Shown here: positions 33,996 through 34,134 of the stretch, one piece after another | Layout: every line of letters starts with the position of its first letter | Position numbering within the stretch: the stretch's first letter is position 1 | From: Iodobacter sp. | Lineage (GTDB): Bacteria > Pseudomonadota > Gammaproteobacteria > Burkholderiales > Chitinibacteraceae | Direction: 5' to 3' | Assembly (NCBI RefSeq): GCF_025352645.1 | Contig: NZ_JANXSO010000040.1 | Location: 1-34,134 of the forward strand | DNA: 34,134 nucleotides | Notes under the pieces: generated by a model | The model's input: only the letters and a program-made list of their open reading frames with translations | What the model was told of the DNA's origin: nothing | Databases searched by the model: none | Translations under genes and position numbers: made by a program

Positions 33996-34134
33996 TGAAC
34001 TGACCCCAATTAGTTGGACAGTATAAAAGCTAGGTACTCAAGAGCTGGGTTCTGTATTGCACAGGACTCAGCCCTTTTAATTTCAGCTTGATTCGGTCGT
34101 GGTTATAGTAATGAATGTAATCCACGATGCCTTG
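33996..34134 (-). mobile_element. end of an IS3-family insertion sequence (partial)
   Basis: TGAACTGACCCCAATTAG from 33996, with TTGGACA after it, matches the terminal inverted repeat style of the IS150 group in the IS3 family (TG at the tip, ACCCCAA, TTGGACA). The C-terminal end of the transposase follows inward at 34030-34134. The rest of the element lies outside the window. The exact tip could be one to five bases different. Confidence 0.75.
34030..34134 (-). CDS. IS3-family transposase OrfB, C-terminal end (partial)
   Basis: On the minus strand, 34 codons run into the window and stop at TAG (34032-34030). The peptide includes [19 protein letters not shown] and then VQYRTQ. This is the end of the rve-type integrase domain of IS3-group OrfB, in which YIxYYNxxRI...LxxLSPxxYR is strongly conserved. 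The gene enters from beyond the right edge. Whether the whole transposase is intact cannot be seen. Confidence 0.85.
   Translation of the reverse strand, partial: QGIVDYIHYYNHDRIKLKLKGLSPVQYRTQLLST

Noticed and set aside
1-34134. CRISPR array, tRNA, rRNA, prophage or toxin-antitoxin locus
   Set aside because: I looked for direct repeats with spacers, cloverleaf-like sequences and phage or toxin gene families and found none that hold up.

Overview
This 34.1 kb window looks like chromosomal core DNA from a betaproteobacterium, probably of the Neisseriales (Chromobacteriaceae, Iodobacter-like). The genus is inferred from gene content and protein character and was not tested by any search. Supporting signs are Coq7 as the late ubiquinone hydroxylase, UbiB/UbiJ/UbiE in one operon, a long transaldolase, LpxH, and a dRS3-type ATTCCC-N8-GGGAAT repeat. 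Almost every gene is housekeeping. I see no phage, CRISPR array, tRNA or rRNA gene, and only the edge of one IS3-family element at the right end.

Layout. 1-1250: rplM-rpsI (minus strand) and, upstream of them, a compact promoter-plus-terminator unit that I read as a candidate small RNA. 1252-4636: an OsmC-like protein, a formate/nitrite-type channel, Coq7, and two tandem cyclophilins, one exported and one cytoplasmic. 4748-6407: lpxH and a bestrophin-like channel. 6650-9361 (minus): a tightly overlapped operon rnhA-dnaQ-ispD-(NTF2-like)-ispF. 9460-12926: a small secreted unknown, a YafS-like methyltransferase, gloB and mltD. Together with rnhA-dnaQ this keeps the mltD-gloB-yafS-rnhA-dnaQ neighbourhood known from E. 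coli. 12988-15749: a LOG-family protein and two tandem paralogous solute-binding proteins without a transporter. 16395-19805 (minus): DUF971-ubiE-ubiJ-ubiB, a ubiquinone operon. 20020-22128: phoB-phoR. 22589-23668: transaldolase. 23961-30954: a small membrane protein, a 1927-residue alpha-2-macroglobulin with a thioester motif, and a YigZ protein. 31469-33962: cstA with its YbdD partner and a small membrane protein. 33996-34134: the end of an IS3-family element.

Shared themes. Ubiquinone synthesis appears twice (coq7; ubiE-ubiJ-ubiB). Envelope work appears in lpxH, mltD, the macroglobulin and the secreted small protein. Nutrient response appears in phoBR, cstA and the solute-binding proteins. 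The intergenic spaces carry several families of short inverted repeats, one apparently nested in another at 23751-23958. These repeats and the candidate small RNA at about 1030-1119 are the least ordinary parts of the window.
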